The notes: a model not told the origin generated them from the sequence alone. A stretch of DNA of 64,000 bases from Streptosporangium nondiastaticum (GCF_003011965.1 NZ_PXWG01000012.1:1-64000); one strand, 5' to 3'. Positions 31,089 to 42,614 are shown, counted from the first letter of the stretch. Program-made: numbers and translations.

Positions 31089-31676
31089 CTAGCCCTGCAG
31101 GCCGCGCAGCAGCAGATCGCACACCGCGTCGAACGCGGCGTCGATCCCCGGGAGCGACCAGTCCGCGGCGTACGCCGGGTCGTGGAAGCGGTTCGTGGCG
31201 TCCCAGAGGGCGCGGGCCGTGGCCGCGGCGCCGCTTCCCGGCTCCGCGAACTCTCCGCTGCGGATGCCGCTTTCGATGATCTGCGCGAGCTGGCCGATCA
31301 TCGTCTCGATGTGCCGGTCGACGGTGGCGCTGTTCTCGCCCACGAGCACCATGTACGTGGCGAACAGCTCCGGGTCGTCCCCCGCCTTGCGCCGCTTCGC
31401 GGCGAACAGCGCCGCCAGCCACGCGCGCAGGCGCGGCCCGGCGGGGCCCTCCGCGCCCGCGACGGCCGACAGCTCCGCGTGCGACAGGTCCAGCCAGCGC
31501 TGCGTGACGGCCTCCCGCAGGGCGGCCTTGCTGCCGAAGTGCCGGTAGACGCTCCCGTGACTGACGCCCAGAGCCCGGGCGACGTCGACCACGGTGGCCT
31601 TGGCGGGGCCGTAGCGGCGCAGCACGTCCTCGGTGGCTTCGAGAATGCGCTCGGGAGTCAGCGGCTCGGGCGGCAT
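31089..31676 (-). CDS. TetR-family regulator
   Basis: 195 residues. N-terminal HTH: ILEATEDVLRRYGPAKATVVDVARALGVSHGSVYRHFGSK, split here only to show the family pattern of helix 2-3 and the YxHF recognition end. The C-terminal ligand domain is of the TetR_C type with no identifiable ligand. It converges with the response regulator, 14 bases apart. It may act on the aldo-keto reductase gene 500 bases upstream on the same strand, which has a TetR-like operator (33292-33325). Confidence 0.88.
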   Translation of the reverse strand: MPPEPLTPERILEATEDVLRRYGPAKATVVDVARALGVSHGSVYRHFGSKAALREAVTQRWLDLSHAELSAVAGAEGPAGPRLRAWLAALFAAKRRKAGDDPELFATYMVLVGENSATVDRHIETMIGQLAQIIESGIRSGEFAEPGSGAAATARALWDATNRFHDPAYAADWSLPGIDAAFDAVCDLLLRGLQG

Positions 31677-32182
31677 ACGGGCTCGTACCTTTCGACGGGG
31701 GCGGGCGGTCCCGGTGATGCGCCCATATGGACGGTACCGGGCCGGTCCCCGGTGGGGGCCGCCCCCTCCGGCCGTTCCACCACGTTGTGCCTGGCGGCAG
31801 GCGCGGCGCCTCCCCATTCCGCCGCCGGGCCGGCCTCGGGCCGGGGAGCGTGGAGAGGCCGCGCCTCTCCCCACCGCCGCCGTGGCGCGCAACCCCCACC
31901 GGAGGTGACCGGCGGTGCCGGACCGGGCCTCGGGTCGGGGCGGCATGGCACCGCCGGGTCGCGCCGTCCGGGTTCTCGCCGTTGCGGCGGGATTTTTTGC
32001 CGGGCCGGCAGGGAGCGTGGGGCGCGGCTCCCTTCCGCCGCCCTGGCGCGCAACCACCGTGGTGGATCCCGGCGGTGCCGGGCTGGCGTCGGGCCGGGGG
32101 GCGTGGAGAGGCCGCGCCTCTCCCCACCCCCACCGGAGGTGACCCGGCTCGGGACGTAGGTCGGCGGAACCGCCCGTAGGGC
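31677..32182. repeat. non-coding array of three related GC-rich units with hairpins
   Basis: No convincing gene. Three degenerate units occur: each has a hairpin (GTGGAGAGGCCGCGCCTCTCC at about 31849 and 32102; a shortened GTGGGGCGCGGCTCCC form at about 32016), then GCCGCC-TGGCGCGCAACC, then CCACCGGAGGTGACCGGCGGTGCC or a variant. The hairpin segments at 31849 and 32102 are identical for over 25 bases. A similar arrangement is present at 58958-59030, so this is a dispersed family. Confidence 0.7.
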
Positions 32183-33187
32183 TCACCGTTCGCTGTCGAG
32201 GTGGGCCATCTGCGAGTCCGGGTAGCGGGCACCCGCGGCCGCGCCGGCGGGGACCGCCTCCTCGATCGCGGCGAGGTCGGCCGCGTCCAGGGTGAGGTCG
32301 AGCGCGCCGAGCGCCTCCGTGAGGCGGTCGCGGCGGCGGGCGCCGACGAGGGGGACGATGTCCTCGCCCTGGGCGAGGACCCAGGCGATGGCGGTCTGCG
32401 CGACGGACGCGCCCTTGCCCTCGGCGACCTTGCGCAGCGCGTCGACGAGGTCGAGGTTGCGCTGGAGGTTCTCGCCCTGGAAGCGGGGGCTCATGCCGCG
32501 GAAGTCGCCCGCGCCGAGCTGCCGGTCGCGCTCGAAGTGGCCGCTGATCAGGCCGCGCGAGAGCACGCCGTACGCGGTGACGCCGATGCCGAGCTCGCGC
32601 GCGGTGGGCAGGATCCGGTCCTCGATGCCGCGGGAGATCAGCGAGTACTCGATCTGCAGGTCGGAGATGGGCGCGACGGCCGCGGCCCGGCGCAGGGTGT
32701 CGGCGCCCACCTCGGAGAGGCCGATGTGGCGCACGTGGCCGGCCTGGACGAGCTCGGCGATGGCGCCGACGGTCTCCTCGATCGGCACGTCGGGGTCGAC
32801 GCGGGCGATGCGGTAGATGTCGATGTGGTCGACCCCCAGCCGCTGCAGTGAGTACGCGGCGAAGTTCTTCACGGCGGCGGGGCGGCCGTCGTAGCCGGAC
32901 CAGCCGCCGTCCGGGTCGCGCAGGGCGCCGAACTTGACGCTGGTGAGCGCCTTGGCGCGGGCCGGCTCGCCGGCGGTGCGCAGGGCCTCGCCGATGAGCA
33001 GTTCGTTGTGGCCCATGCCGTAGAAGTCGCCGGTGTCGATCAGGGTGACGCCGGCGTCGAGGGCGGCGTGGATCGTGGCGATGGACTCGGCGCGGTCGGC
33101 TTCGCCGTAGAGGGCGGACATGCCCATCGCGCCGAGGCCGAGCGCGGAGACCCGGGGGCCGGTGGTGCCGAGGGTGCGGTGCTGCAC
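32183..33187 (-). CDS. aldo/keto reductase
   Basis: 334 residues. TIM-barrel reductase of the NADPH-dependent superfamily: Asp-Tyr pair in TLIDTGDFYGMGHNE, Lys in ALTSVKFG, and the C-terminal cofactor-binding PLVGARRRDRL. The position of the fourth tetrad residue reads IYRIARVDP where many relatives have QHRVDP, so the usual catalytic His seems replaced by Ala; some branches naturally lack it. GTG start with AAGGAG six bases upstream. Its upstream region carries a long inverted repeat. Confidence 0.9.
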   Translation of the reverse strand: MQHRTLGTTGPRVSALGLGAMGMSALYGEADRAESIATIHAALDAGVTLIDTGDFYGMGHNELLIGEALRTAGEPARAKALTSVKFGALRDPDGGWSGYDGRPAAVKNFAAYSLQRLGVDHIDIYRIARVDPDVPIEETVGAIAELVQAGHVRHIGLSEVGADTLRRAAAVAPISDLQIEYSLISRGIEDRILPTARELGIGVTAYGVLSRGLISGHFERDRQLGAGDFRGMSPRFQGENLQRNLDLVDALRKVAEGKGASVAQTAIAWVLAQGEDIVPLVGARRRDRLTEALGALDLTLDAADLAAIEEAVPAGAAAGARYPDSQMAHLDSER

Positions 33188-33291
33188 GGGAGCTCCTTCG
33201 GAAGGGAGGCGGGGAGGTGGAAACGCGAAATAGCGGGGCAATCCACCCGTGAGCGGGTAAGCAGGATTGCGGCTCCCTTGAAGAGTGACAC

Positions 33292-33325
33292 ATGGACTGA
33301 CAGATTTCAATATCCGTCAGTCCAT
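33292..33325. promoter_or_regulatory. 34-bp inverted repeat, likely TetR-type operator
   Basis: ATGGACTGAC-N14-GTCAGTCCAT, with further symmetry inside (GAT...ATC). It is AT-rich against its surroundings and lies 105 bases before the aldo-keto reductase start and 46 bases after the end of the next gene upstream, so it best fits control of the reductase. The nearby TetR protein is the obvious candidate binder. Confidence 0.65.
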
Positions 33326-33371
33326 CCCCGTGTCGGCTCGCCGGTCCGGGCCCCACCGGTCCGGGCCCCGC

Positions 33372-34832
33372 TCAGGCCTCCACGCGCGGCATCCGCAGCG
33401 TGAGCAGCGCCGCCACCGCCACCGCCACCACCTGCACCCCCAGCGTCACGGCGAGCGCGTCCCGCATCCCCAGCGACTCCGACAGCGTCAGGAACAGTGA
33501 CCCGAGCGTGGCCACGCCCAGCGCCATGAACGACTGCTGCGTGGTGACCATGACCCCGCCGCCCACGCCCGCCTGCGCCACCGGCACCTCGCTCAGCACC
33601 GTGCGCAGCGTCAGCGGCAGCAGCAGGCCCTGGCCCAGGCCCTGGACGGCCATCGCCGCGCACGGGCCCCAGACGTCCCGCCCCTCCCAGCCCCAGTAGA
33701 AGGCCGCGGCCAACCCGAGCAGGCCCACGCCCTGGATGAGGGCCCCGGCCGTGATCGCCCGCCGCCCGTACCGGCTGAAGAGCCGGGGTCCGGCCAGCGA
33801 GCCCGCGAAGAACGTCACGCACATCGGCACGAGTGCCAGCCCCGCCGCCAGCGGGCCCAGCCGCAGCCCCTCCTGGAGCACCACCGCGAGGACGAACATG
33901 AAGCCGCCCCAGCCCAGCGAGAACGGCACCACCACGGCCAGCCCCGTCCGCACCGACCGCACCCGCAGCAGCGACGGCGGCACGAGCGGCGTCCGCCCGT
34001 CCTTGCCCGCCCGCTCCAGGCGCCGTTCCGTGACGGCGAACGCCACCGTCGCCACGGGGAAGACCGCCAGCAGCACCCACGACCACACCGGCCAGCCCGT
34101 CGCCCGGCCCTCCGTCAGCGGCACCAGCAGGGAGATCAGCGACAGCGACAGCAGCACCGTGCCGAGGCCGTCCACCCGCGTCGGGCGCGGGGAGCGGGTC
34201 TCGGGCACCGCGCGGGCGGCCAGCACCAGGGCCATCGCCGCGACCGGCGCGTTCACCAGGAAGATCGACCGCCAGCCGGTGCCCGCCACGTCCGCGGCGA
34301 CCAGCACCCCGCCCAGCACCTGGCCGACCGAGGCGGAGATCCCGGACGTGCCGCTGTAGAAGCTGAGCGCCCTGGCCCGGCCCGCCCCGCTCGTCGTGGC
34401 CTGGATCGTCGCCAGCACCTGCGGCAGCATCAGCGCGGACGCCGCGCCCTGCGCGATCCGCGCGGCCACCAGCCACCAGGCTCCCGGTGCGAGTCCGCAC
34501 GCCACCGACGTCACGCCGAACGCCGCCGTGCCCCACATGAACAGCCGGCGCCTGCCCACCATGTCGCCCAGCCGCCCGCCGAGCACCAGCAGCACGGCGT
34601 AGGCGACCCCGTAGCCGCCCACGACCATCTCCAGCAGGGCCGGGCCGGCGTGCAGGTCGTGGTCGATGGCGGGCAGGGCGACGTTGACGATAAAGAAGTC
34701 GATCATCGGCAGCGCCGCGCCGGTCAGCACGGTGAACAGGCCGAGGGGGGTGAGGGCGGGGGACCGGGGAGGGGCCTCGGCGGGCTTCGCAACGGATTCG
34801 GCGGCAGGGGAAGTAGTTCGGGTATCGCTCAC
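33372..34832 (-). CDS. MFS drug transporter, DHA2 type
   Basis: 486 residues with 14 predicted membrane segments. N-terminal motif FFIVNVALPAIDHDLHAG and motif A GGRLGDMVGRRRLFMWG identify the EmrB/QacA group of drug:proton antiporters. GTG start; no strong ribosome site. Divergent from an XRE-type regulator 101 bases away, a recurring arrangement in which the regulator controls the pump. Substrate unknown. Confidence 0.9.
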   Translation of the reverse strand: MSDTRTTSPAAESVAKPAEAPPRSPALTPLGLFTVLTGAALPMIDFFIVNVALPAIDHDLHAGPALLEMVVGGYGVAYAVLLVLGGRLGDMVGRRRLFMWGTAAFGVTSVACGLAPGAWWLVAARIAQGAASALMLPQVLATIQATTSGAGRARALSFYSGTSGISASVGQVLGGVLVAADVAGTGWRSIFLVNAPVAAMALVLAARAVPETRSPRPTRVDGLGTVLLSLSLISLLVPLTEGRATGWPVWSWVLLAVFPVATVAFAVTERRLERAGKDGRTPLVPPSLLRVRSVRTGLAVVVPFSLGWGGFMFVLAVVLQEGLRLGPLAAGLALVPMCVTFFAGSLAGPRLFSRYGRRAITAGALIQGVGLLGLAAAFYWGWEGRDVWGPCAAMAVQGLGQGLLLPLTLRTVLSEVPVAQAGVGGGVMVTTQQSFMALGVATLGSLFLTLSESLGMRDALAVTLGVQVVAVAVAALLTLRMPRVEA

Positions 34833-34933
34833 GGGATCGACGATGGCCGCCCGCCCAGCCCGGTACCAGAGCGTCCTTATCCTGGTATCGGCACTACCTG
34901 GAACAGGCCGCAGGCCTCGCGCACGCTGGAGGC

Positions 34934-35854
34934 ATGACCACGATGCTGCAGGAGCCCCGGGCCCTGGCCGCCCCGCGCGCGCCCGCCTCCCCCGCCCCCA
35001 CCGCCGACGACGTCCGCCGCGGGGAGCTCGCCGCGTTCCTGCGCAGCCGCCGCGAGCGCGTCTCCCCCGAGCAGGCGGGCCTGCCGCGCGGGCCGCGGCG
35101 GCGCACGCCCGGCCTGCGCCGGGAGGAGGTGGCGCACCTCGCCGCGGTGGGCGTCACCTGGTACACGTGGCTGGAGCAGGCCCGCGACATCAAGGTCTCG
35201 CCGCAGGTCCTGGACGCCGTCGCCCGCGCCCTGCAGCTCGACCGCAGCGAGCGCAGCCACCTCTTCGCGCTGGCCAACGCGGTCGACCCGATGCCGGAGA
35301 CCGACTGCCCGGGGGTCTCCGCGGACCTGCGGATGATGCTGGAGCAGCTGGAGCCGTTCCCCGCCGTCATCCAGAACTCGCGGTACGACCTCCTCGCCTA
35401 CAACCGCACGTACAGCGCGCTCATGTGCGACCTCGACAAGCTGCCCCGCGAGGAGCGCAACTGCATGTGGCTCGCGTTCACCAACGCCGAGGTCCGCGCG
35501 ACGCTCTGCGACCGGGAGGAGACGACCCGCGCCATGGCGGCCAGGTTCCGCGCCTCGATGGCGGAGCACCTGGGGGAGCCGGCGTGGGAGCGCTTCCTGG
35601 CCAAGCTGCTGGCGGCCTCGCCGGAGTTCCGCATGATGTGGGCACGCCACGAGGTCGCCCCGGTCGCGTCGCCCCGGGTCCGCGGCCACCGGCACCCGGC
35701 GGTGGGCGAGCTCCGCCTCAACTTCACCAGCCTGTGGACCGGCCCGCACCCGGGCGGCCGGCTGCTCACCCTCACCCCGGCGGACGAGGTCACGCGCGAG
35801 CGGCTGGAGCGGCTGGACGCGCTCACGCGGAGCGGGCCGCCGCGGGGCGCGTAG
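34934..35854 (+). CDS. XRE-family regulator with MmyB-like ligand domain
   Basis: 306 residues. HTH in residues 30-100 (LAAFLRSRRERVSPEQ, REEVAHLAAVGVTWYTWLEQA), then a MmyB-like PAS-type domain (PAVIQNSRYDLLAYN, SPEFRMMWARHEV, HPAVGELRLNF). The family binds fatty acid-like ligands in one described case. Divergent from the MFS gene, which it probably regulates. It is the intact counterpart of the truncated regulator at 14619-15041. Confidence 0.9.
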   Translation: MTTMLQEPRALAAPRAPASPAPTADDVRRGELAAFLRSRRERVSPEQAGLPRGPRRRTPGLRREEVAHLAAVGVTWYTWLEQARDIKVSPQVLDAVARALQLDRSERSHLFALANAVDPMPETDCPGVSADLRMMLEQLEPFPAVIQNSRYDLLAYNRTYSALMCDLDKLPREERNCMWLAFTNAEVRATLCDREETTRAMAARFRASMAEHLGEPAWERFLAKLLAASPEFRMMWARHEVAPVASPRVRGHRHPAVGELRLNFTSLWTGPHPGGRLLTLTPADEVTRERLERLDALTRSGPPRGA

Positions 35855-35891
35855 CCGTTCCACGGGCCGGGGCGGTCCGGCGCCGCCGCGC

Positions 35892-35914
35892 CGGCCGGGC
35901 GGCCTGCCCGGCCG
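35892..35914. terminator. terminator between XRE and MarR genes
   Basis: A 9-bp GC stem CGGCCGGGC/GCCCGGCCG with a five-base loop between convergent genes. Confidence 0.6.
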
Positions 35915-35923
35915 CCCCGTAGC

Positions 35924-36361
35924 TCACGACCCGTGGCCCGCCAGCCGCGAGGTGATCCGCTCCAGCTCCGCCAGGTCCTCCGCCGGCAGCGCCAGCAGGG
36001 CCGGCGGCGGCGTGCCCAGGATGCGCTCCGCCCGGGCCGCCGTCTCCTTGCCCGCCGGTGTGGCCGAGACGATCTTCGAGCGGCGGTCGGCCGGGTTGGC
36101 GGTGCGTTCCACCAGGCCGCGGGCCGCCAGGTCGTCCACGACCAGCGTCGCGTACGGGCGGTCCGTCAGCAGCTGCTCGGCCAGCTCGCGGAGGGTGAGG
36201 GGGCCGCGGGCGATGCGTCGCAGGGCCTTGATGCGGAAGAAGCTCATGCCGAGGGCGTCGACGACCTCCTTGCGGCGTTCGTTGCCGCCGAGGACGATCT
36301 CCCGCAGCTGCCCCCAGGCGCGCTCCGCCGTCGCGGCGTGGGTGTCGTCGTGCGCGGTCAT
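35924..36361 (-). CDS. MarR-family regulator
   Basis: 145 residues. Winged HTH: GMSFFRIKALRRIARGPLT, LAEQLLTDRPYATLVVDDLAARGLVERTANPADRRSKIVSATPAGKE shown in parts only as family pattern; the DRRSKIV wing is diagnostic. ATG overlaps the stop of the upstream MFS gene by four bases (ATGA), so both are co-transcribed, with the regulator second. The inverted repeat at 37817-37853 in front of the operon is its likely operator. Confidence 0.9.
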   Translation of the reverse strand: MTAHDDTHAATAERAWGQLREIVLGGNERRKEVVDALGMSFFRIKALRRIARGPLTLRELAEQLLTDRPYATLVVDDLAARGLVERTANPADRRSKIVSATPAGKETAARAERILGTPPPALLALPAEDLAELERITSRLAGHGS

Positions 36362-37785
36362 GGCGATACCGGGATCCTGCTCTGCTCGGAGGGGAGGCCG
36401 GTCCGGGCCGCGGCCCGCTCGGCGGTCCGGGCGGCCCAGCGGCCGGTGGTGATCGTACCGACCACGAGCACGGCCGCGCCGCAGCCCGTGACGATCCACC
36501 AGCCCGTCTCCCGCATTCCCGCCGCGACCGCCGCGCCGATCACCGCGACGCCCAGCGAGCTGCCGACCTGCCGGCTGGTCGAGGCGACGGCGGCCGCGAC
36601 GCCGGCCCGGGCGCGCGGCAGGCCGGAGACGGCCGTGTTGGTGATGGGCGCGTTCACCAGCCCGAAGCCGATGCCGAAGAGGACGTACGCGGAGAACAGC
36701 AGCAGGTCGGAGGAGCCGGCGGAGGTGCCCGTGCCGCTCGCCGCCACCAGCACGCCGCTCGCCGTCATCGCCGTCCCCGCGAGGACCAGCGGCAGCCGCG
36801 GCCCGCGGGCCCCCACCAGCCGGCCCGACAGCGGCGCGAACACCAGGCACATGAGGGCCATGGGCAGCATGTACAGGCCGGCGTCCAGCGCGGACAGGCC
36901 CCGGTCGTCCTGCAGGTAGAGCGTGTTGAGGAAGAGGAAGCCGCCCAGCGCCGCGAAGGCGCACACCGCCACCACCGTGGCCCCGCTGAAGGGCGCGCTC
37001 CGGAAGAGCCTCGGCTCGATCAGCGGCTCGTCGCGCCGCCGCTCGTAGGCGACGAGCCCGGCCAGGGCGCAGCCGGCGGCGGCGAAGCAGCCGAGGATGA
37101 GCGGCGAGCCCCAGCCCGCCGCGGAGCCCTCGATGATCCCGTACGTGAGCGAGCCGAGCAGCACGATCATCAGCACCTGGCCGACGGGGTCGGGGCGGCG
37201 CGGCCGGGGCGCGCGCGACTCGGGCACGTACCGGGCGGTCATCGCGAGCGCGGCCAGCCCCACCGGCAGGTTGATCCAGAAGATGGCCCGCCAGCCGGTG
37301 GTCTCGACGAGCGCCCCGCCGATGACCGGCCCGGCCGCCATGCTGATGCCGACGACGCCGCCCCACACCCCTATCGCGCGGGCCCGCTCCCGCGGGTCGG
37401 TGAAGGTGTTGGTGATGATCGACATGGCGACGGGGTTGAGCATCGAGCCGCCCACGGCCTGCACCATGCGGAAGACGACGAGCCAGCCGAGCCCCGGCGC
37501 CAGGCTGCACAGCACGGATCCGGCGGTGAAGAGCACCAGCCCGGCCTGGAAGACGCGTTTACGGCCCAGCCGGTCGGCGGTCGAGCCGGCGAGCATCAGC
37601 AGCGAGGCGAGGACGAGCGTGTAGGCGTCGATCGTCCACTGCAGGCCGGGGACCGTCGTGTGCAGGTCGCGCCGCATGGACGGCAGCGCCACGTTCAGGA
37701 TCGTGTTGTCGAGGCTCACCATCAGCAGACTCGTGCAGCAGATGGCGAGGACCAGCAGCCGGCGGCGCCGGGAGAGCTCGGGCAC
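36358..37785 (-). CDS. MFS drug transporter, DHA2 type
   Basis: 475 residues, 14 predicted membrane segments. SLDNTILNVALPSMRRDL and GSTADRLGRKRVFQAGL are the DHA2 motifs. GTG start chosen because AGGGGG is four bases upstream; longer in-frame starts pass through the inverted repeat and would be out of place. Forms an operon with the MarR gene, which suggests an inducible efflux pump released by its own substrate. Confidence 0.9.
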   Translation of the reverse strand: MPELSRRRRLLVLAICCTSLLMVSLDNTILNVALPSMRRDLHTTVPGLQWTIDAYTLVLASLLMLAGSTADRLGRKRVFQAGLVLFTAGSVLCSLAPGLGWLVVFRMVQAVGGSMLNPVAMSIITNTFTDPRERARAIGVWGGVVGISMAAGPVIGGALVETTGWRAIFWINLPVGLAALAMTARYVPESRAPRPRRPDPVGQVLMIVLLGSLTYGIIEGSAAGWGSPLILGCFAAAGCALAGLVAYERRRDEPLIEPRLFRSAPFSGATVVAVCAFAALGGFLFLNTLYLQDDRGLSALDAGLYMLPMALMCLVFAPLSGRLVGARGPRLPLVLAGTAMTASGVLVAASGTGTSAGSSDLLLFSAYVLFGIGFGLVNAPITNTAVSGLPRARAGVAAAVASTSRQVGSSLGVAVIGAAVAAGMRETGWWIVTGCGAAVLVVGTITTGRWAARTAERAAARTGLPSEQSRIPVSP

Positions 37786-37816
37786 GGGACCCCCTGGGGT
37801 ACGGGCGCACAACAGA

Positions 37817-37853
37817 TAGTTGTACATCTCCAATGATTTAAAGAGTACAACTA
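37817..37853. promoter_or_regulatory. MarR-type inverted repeat in divergent promoter
   Basis: TAGTTGTAC and GTACAACTA are perfect 9-bp arms separated by 19 bases of AT-rich sequence, 32 bases before the MFS start and 33 before dusB. Each arm resembles a half-site of MarR-family operators. Arms that are this far apart could also be two separate half-sites flanking the promoter. Confidence 0.65.
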
Positions 37854-37885
37854 AATGCTCCGTGGCGGTACGCGACAATGGATCC

Positions 37886-39028
37886 ATGACGCATGACGCC
37901 GCCACGCCGCTCCAGATCGGCCCGCACACCGTGTGGCCGCCGGTGGTCCTCGCCCCCATGGCGGGCATCACGAACGCGCCCTTCCGCACGCTCTGCCGAG
38001 AGTTCTCGGGCGGCAAGGGGCTGTTCGTCAGCGAGATGATCACCACCCGGGCCCTGGTCGAGCGCGACGCCAAGACCATGCGTCTGATCCACTTCGACGG
38101 CACCGAGAAGCCCCGGTCGATCCAGCTCTACGGCGTCGACCCGGTCACCGTCGGCAAGGCCGTCCGCATGATCGTGGACGAGGACCTGGCCGACCACATC
38201 GACCTCAACTTCGGCTGCCCCGTCCCCAAGGTCACCCGCAAGGGCGGCGGCTCGGCGCTCCCGTACAAGCGCAACCTGCTCCGCTCGATCCTGCGCGAGG
38301 CCGTCGGCAACGCCGGCTCCCTGCCCGTCACCATGAAGATGCGCAAGGGCATCGACGACGAGCACATCACCTACCTCGACGCCGGCCGGATCGCCGTCGA
38401 GGAGGGCGTCACGGCCATCGCCCTGCACGGCCGCACGGCGGCCCAGCATTACGGCGGCACCGCCGACTGGGAGGCCATAGCCCGCCTGAAGGAGACCGTG
38501 CCGGAGATCCCCGTGCTCGGAAACGGCGACATCTGGTCGGCCGAGGACGCCGTGCGGATGATGCGCGAGACCGGCTGCGACGGCGTCGTCGTCGGCCGCG
38601 GCTGCCTCGGGCGCCCCTGGCTCTTCGGCGACCTCGTCACGGCCTTCGAGGGCGGCGGCGCCCCCGCCGCGCCCACGATGCGCGAGGTGGCCCGCGTGAT
38701 GGTGCGCCACGCGACGCTCCTCGGCGAGTGGCTGGAGAGCGAGGAGCGCGGCGTCATCGACTTCCGCAAGCACGTGGCCTGGTACACCAAGGGCTTCTCC
38801 ATCGGCTCGGACATGCGCAAGAAGCTGGCGATCGCCTCGTCCCTGGACGAGCTCGGCGCTCACTTGAGCGAGCTCGACCTGGACCAGTCCTGGCCGATCG
38901 GCGCCGACGGGCCCCGCGGGCGCACGTCCGGCCGCAACCGCGTGGTGCTCCCGGACGGCTGGCTGAACGATCCGTACGACTGCGCGGCCGTCAGCGCCGA
39001 CGCCGAACTCGACACATCCGGCGGCTGA
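37886..39028 (+). CDS. dusB: tRNA-dihydrouridine synthase DusB
   Basis: 380 residues. FMN barrel beginning VVLAPMAGITNAPFRTL; catalytic Cys in NFGCPVPKVTRKGGG; FMN phosphate region GVVVGRGCLGRPWLF. Reduces uridines in the tRNA D-loop. The ATG has no ribosome site but an AT-rich -10-like GACAAT seven bases before it, so leaderless initiation is likely. It shares its upstream region with the MFS-MarR operon. Confidence 0.94.
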   Translation: MTHDAATPLQIGPHTVWPPVVLAPMAGITNAPFRTLCREFSGGKGLFVSEMITTRALVERDAKTMRLIHFDGTEKPRSIQLYGVDPVTVGKAVRMIVDEDLADHIDLNFGCPVPKVTRKGGGSALPYKRNLLRSILREAVGNAGSLPVTMKMRKGIDDEHITYLDAGRIAVEEGVTAIALHGRTAAQHYGGTADWEAIARLKETVPEIPVLGNGDIWSAEDAVRMMRETGCDGVVVGRGCLGRPWLFGDLVTAFEGGGAPAAPTMREVARVMVRHATLLGEWLESEERGVIDFRKHVAWYTKGFSIGSDMRKKLAIASSLDELGAHLSELDLDQSWPIGADGPRGRTSGRNRVVLPDGWLNDPYDCAAVSADAELDTSGG

Positions 39029-39110
39029 TGCGCCGTCCGGCGGCGTGATTCTCGCCACCCCTGATCAGTGGCTCGCTCAGATGAGCGGTATACACAGGGG
39101 TGCATCTCTT

Positions 39111-39139
39111 GAGGGGTGGCACTGCGTGCCACCCCTCTT
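39111..39139 (+). terminator. terminator of dusB
   Basis: An 11-bp perfect stem GAGGGGTGGCA/TGCCACCCCTC with a five-base loop, followed by TTG. Confidence 0.75.
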
Positions 39140-39418
39140 GCGTTCACGACTTGACCCCGCATCCGCCATTCGGTCGACGCTCCGTGATGCCGCGACTTCT
39201 GTTTGTCATTCTGTCTTCAGAAGTCGAACAACCGGCTTCCGGACCCTTTACCGGGGCGTGACTTTCGATCTGCTGGCTGACAGGCGGTTACGCCCATATG
39301 GCCGGGGGGTGGACCTCCCTATAAGCCTTCGATCTGGGTACGCTCCCCGCCGTCAGCACGTTTGAGCACGCCTTCCCCCAACTGTGTACGGGGGGACCCC
39401 AGTGAGGAGTCGAGTCCC
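39140..39418 (+). promoter_or_regulatory. ppdK upstream region with 9-bp inverted repeat
   Basis: No gene is seen. The region is less GC-rich than its surroundings. CGACTTCTG-N16-CAGAAGTCG at 39193-39226 is a perfect inverted repeat, operator-like. TATAAG at 39320 and TACGCT at 39339 are possible -10 boxes, but I cannot pair either with a convincing -35. Confidence 0.5.
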
Positions 39419-42136
<2,718 letters not shown>

Positions 42137-42559
42137 TGCGGCTGCCGCACCGGCCCGGCACGAACCGGGCCGGCGCGGCGGAGCCGCCGCCCGGGCGACC
42201 CCGACCCTCAGCCCCGGCGGCGGCTCCAGCACCTGGAAGGGGCGGCACCCGTGCGGGGGGCCGCCTCTTCGCGTGGGCGCCCTTCGCATGGGTGCCCTTC
42301 GCGTGGGGGCCGCCCCTTCGCGCCGGCGCCTCTTCGTACGGGGGCGCCCTTCTCGCACGGACCGTCCGGTACGGACCAAGGCCCTTCATCCGGAACCCCG
42401 TTGGCCGGAAAACGCCGCTCCGCTGGGGCCCGTGAGGCGCGAGGTGGTACGGCAGTGTCTCCGGCACATGACGCCGGGGTTACCGGTACGTGGTCTTCCT
42501 GTGGTGATCCTGCGCCCGAGATGTGCCCGACCTGTGGCTTCCCTGTGCCGGGCAGGGCG

Positions 42560-42596
42560 GAGGGGCGGCGCTCGTGCGGGAGCGCCGCCCCTCTTT
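42560..42596 (+). terminator. terminator-like hairpin downstream of ppdK
   Basis: 13-bp perfect stem GAGGGGCGGCGCT/AGCGCCGCCCCTC with an eight-base loop, followed by TTTA. Confidence 0.65.
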
Positions 42597-42614
42597 ACTC
42601 CCCCACCGGGAGTT

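Noticed and set aside
31677..32182. CRISPR array in the repeat-rich interval
   Set aside because: Repeats are degenerate, of unequal spacing and contain long hairpins; there are no uniform spacers and no cas genes nearby.
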